Shown here: piece by piece, positions 63,160 to 64,000 of the stretch
Layout: each line of letters opens with the position of its first letter
Position numbering within the stretch: the stretch's first letter is position 1
NCBI RefSeq assembly: GCF_001045555.1
Contig: NZ_LFBU01000001.1
Coordinates: forward strand, 2,108,001 to 2,172,000
DNA length: 64,000 bases
Source: Marinobacter subterrani
GTDB lineage: Bacteria > Pseudomonadota > Gammaproteobacteria > Pseudomonadales > Oleiphilaceae
Reading direction: 5' to 3'
Translations under genes and position numbers: made by a program
Notes under the pieces: generated by a model
What the model was told of the DNA's origin: nothing
The model's database searches: none
The model's input: the letters and a program-made list of their open reading frames with translations, nothing else

Positions 63160-64000
63160 ATGACACAACACCCTCTTACCCCTACCGAAAAAGTCGAGCA
63201 ATGGCTCGCCAGTTTCAGTGAAACCCTGCAAACAGACAGCCCCGAACAGGCTGCTGATCACTTTGAGGAAGGCGGGTTCTGGCGGGATCTTGTTTCAATG
63301 ACCTGGAACATCAAGACCCTTGAAGGCCGAGACGAAATCCGGAGCATGCTCGCTACCATGGCGAAAGCCAGGCAGCCCCACAACTGGCAGGTATCCGAGG
63401 AGGCCACCGAACAGAACGGTGTGCTGGAAGCCTGGATCACCTTCGAGACCGATGACGCCTTCGGCAAAGGGCAGTTGCGGCTTCGTGACGGCAAGGCCTG
63501 GACCCTGCTCACCACCATGCAGGAGCTGCGGGACTTCCCGGAGAAACGCAAACACCTGCGCCCCAAGGGCGCCCAGCACGGCGCCAGCAAGTCCCGCAAG
63601 ACCTGGCTCGAGGCCAGACAGGAAGAAGAGCGGGAACTCGGTTACGGCAAACAGCCTTATTGTGTGGTCATCGGTGGTGGCCAGGGTGGCATTGGCCTGG
63701 CAGCCCGCTTACGGCAACTGGATGTGCCCACCATCGTCATCGAGCGTAACCCGAGGCCCGGCGATTCCTGGCGCAACCGTTACAAGTCCCTGTGCCTGCA
63801 CGACCCGGTGTGGTACGACCACATGCCCTACATTCCATTCCCGGAGCACTGGCCAGTCTTCTGCCCCAAGGACAAAGTTGGGGACTGGCTGGAGATGTAC
63901 ACCAAAATCATGGAGCTGAACTACTGGAGCTCGACCGAATGCACCGGCGCCCGCTTTGACGAGGACCGGCAGGAGTGGATCGTTAACGTGGTCCGGGATG
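63160..64000 (+). CDS. SnoaL-like/FMO-type flavin-dependent oxidoreductase (3' partial)
   Basis: First 280 residues of a flavoprotein running off the window. Residues 1-130 resemble a SnoaL/NTF2-like domain (EQAADHFEEGGFWRDLVSMTWNIKTLEGRDEI), then a Rossmann FAD site VVIGGGQGGIGLAARLRQL near 169-187 and ERNPRPGDSWRNRYKSLCLHDP, the start of flavin-containing or Baeyer-Villiger monooxygenases. The later NADPH site and FMO fingerprint would be outside. GGAG lies 7 nt before the ATG, downstream of a sigma54 promoter, so expression should depend on the divergent AcoR-like activator. Confidence 0.82.
   Translation, partial: MTQHPLTPTEKVEQWLASFSETLQTDSPEQAADHFEEGGFWRDLVSMTWNIKTLEGRDEIRSMLATMAKARQPHNWQVSEEATEQNGVLEAWITFETDDAFGKGQLRLRDGKAWTLLTTMQELRDFPEKRKHLRPKGAQHGASKSRKTWLEARQEEERELGYGKQPYCVVIGGGQGGIGLAARLRQLDVPTIVIERNPRPGDSWRNRYKSLCLHDPVWYDHMPYIPFPEHWPVFCPKDKVGDWLEMYTKIMELNYWSSTECTGARFDEDRQEWIVNVVRD

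Overview
The window is about 64 kb of chromosomal, GC-rich (roughly 60 percent by eye), gene-dense DNA from a free-living gammaproteobacterium. Gene content points to a Marinobacter-like marine heterotroph: diheme cytochromes for thiosulfate oxidation, a tripartite tricarboxylate (Tct) uptake system with its own two-component regulator, a proline/glutamate oxidation cluster, a haloalkane dehalogenase, many amino-acid and metabolite exporters and several acyl/alcohol-oxidising enzymes. The genus is an inference from gene content. No rRNA, tRNA, CRISPR array, IS element, plasmid or phage module was recognised.

Layout: 0-12 kb holds the end of a leucine dehydrogenase-like gene, an NSS transporter, a sirtuin, a spermidine-synthase-like protein, a DUF1415 protein, a YbiT-type ABC-F ATPase, PpiC, a VanZ-like protein, a creatinase-fold protein, cell-wall genes and a LysR regulator. 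This part contains the most unusual non-coding DNA: a head-to-head pair of REP-like hairpins (2.4 kb) and two long hairpins flanking the DUF1415 gene that share a nearly identical ~58-nt loop but have different, perfectly paired arms. 12-20 kb: acyl-CoA ligase, a 35-residue membrane microprotein, Lrp regulator, AstA plus a DUF1338 enzyme, an AbiTii-like gene, a TauE/SafE exporter and a chemoreceptor. 20-32 kb: L,D-transpeptidase, a tsdB-tsdA-like pair, a lipoprotein, a decayed hydrolase, an old-yellow-enzyme, ZIP transporter, and a LysR/mmsA/GMC-oxidoreductase unit. 33-39 kb: tctCBA with divergent CitA/CitB-type kinase and regulator. 39-49 kb: envelope and membrane genes, lipid kinase, dehalogenase, DMT exporters, a glycosidase-like toroid protein and an RsuA-type pseudouridine synthase. 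49-51.4 kb: an AT-richer insert carrying a c-di-GMP phosphodiesterase next to a gutted frnE-like gene. 51.5-64 kb: shikimate kinase, lytic transglycosylase, putA and a short-form NAD-glutamate dehydrogenase with a divergent Lrp regulator (proline to glutamate to 2-oxoglutarate), then a frameshifted sigma54 activator divergent from a SnoaL/FMO-type flavoprotein whose upstream region shows a full sigma54 promoter architecture.

The most noteworthy items are the conserved-loop/variable-stem hairpin family, the sigma54 activator interrupted at a seven-G tract while its presumed target promoter (paired palindromes 32 bp apart, IHF-like site, -24/-12 box) is intact, the EAL-gene insert, the short NAD-GDH, and the orphan astA-DUF1338 pair. 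None is proven novel; each needs database comparison that could not be run here.
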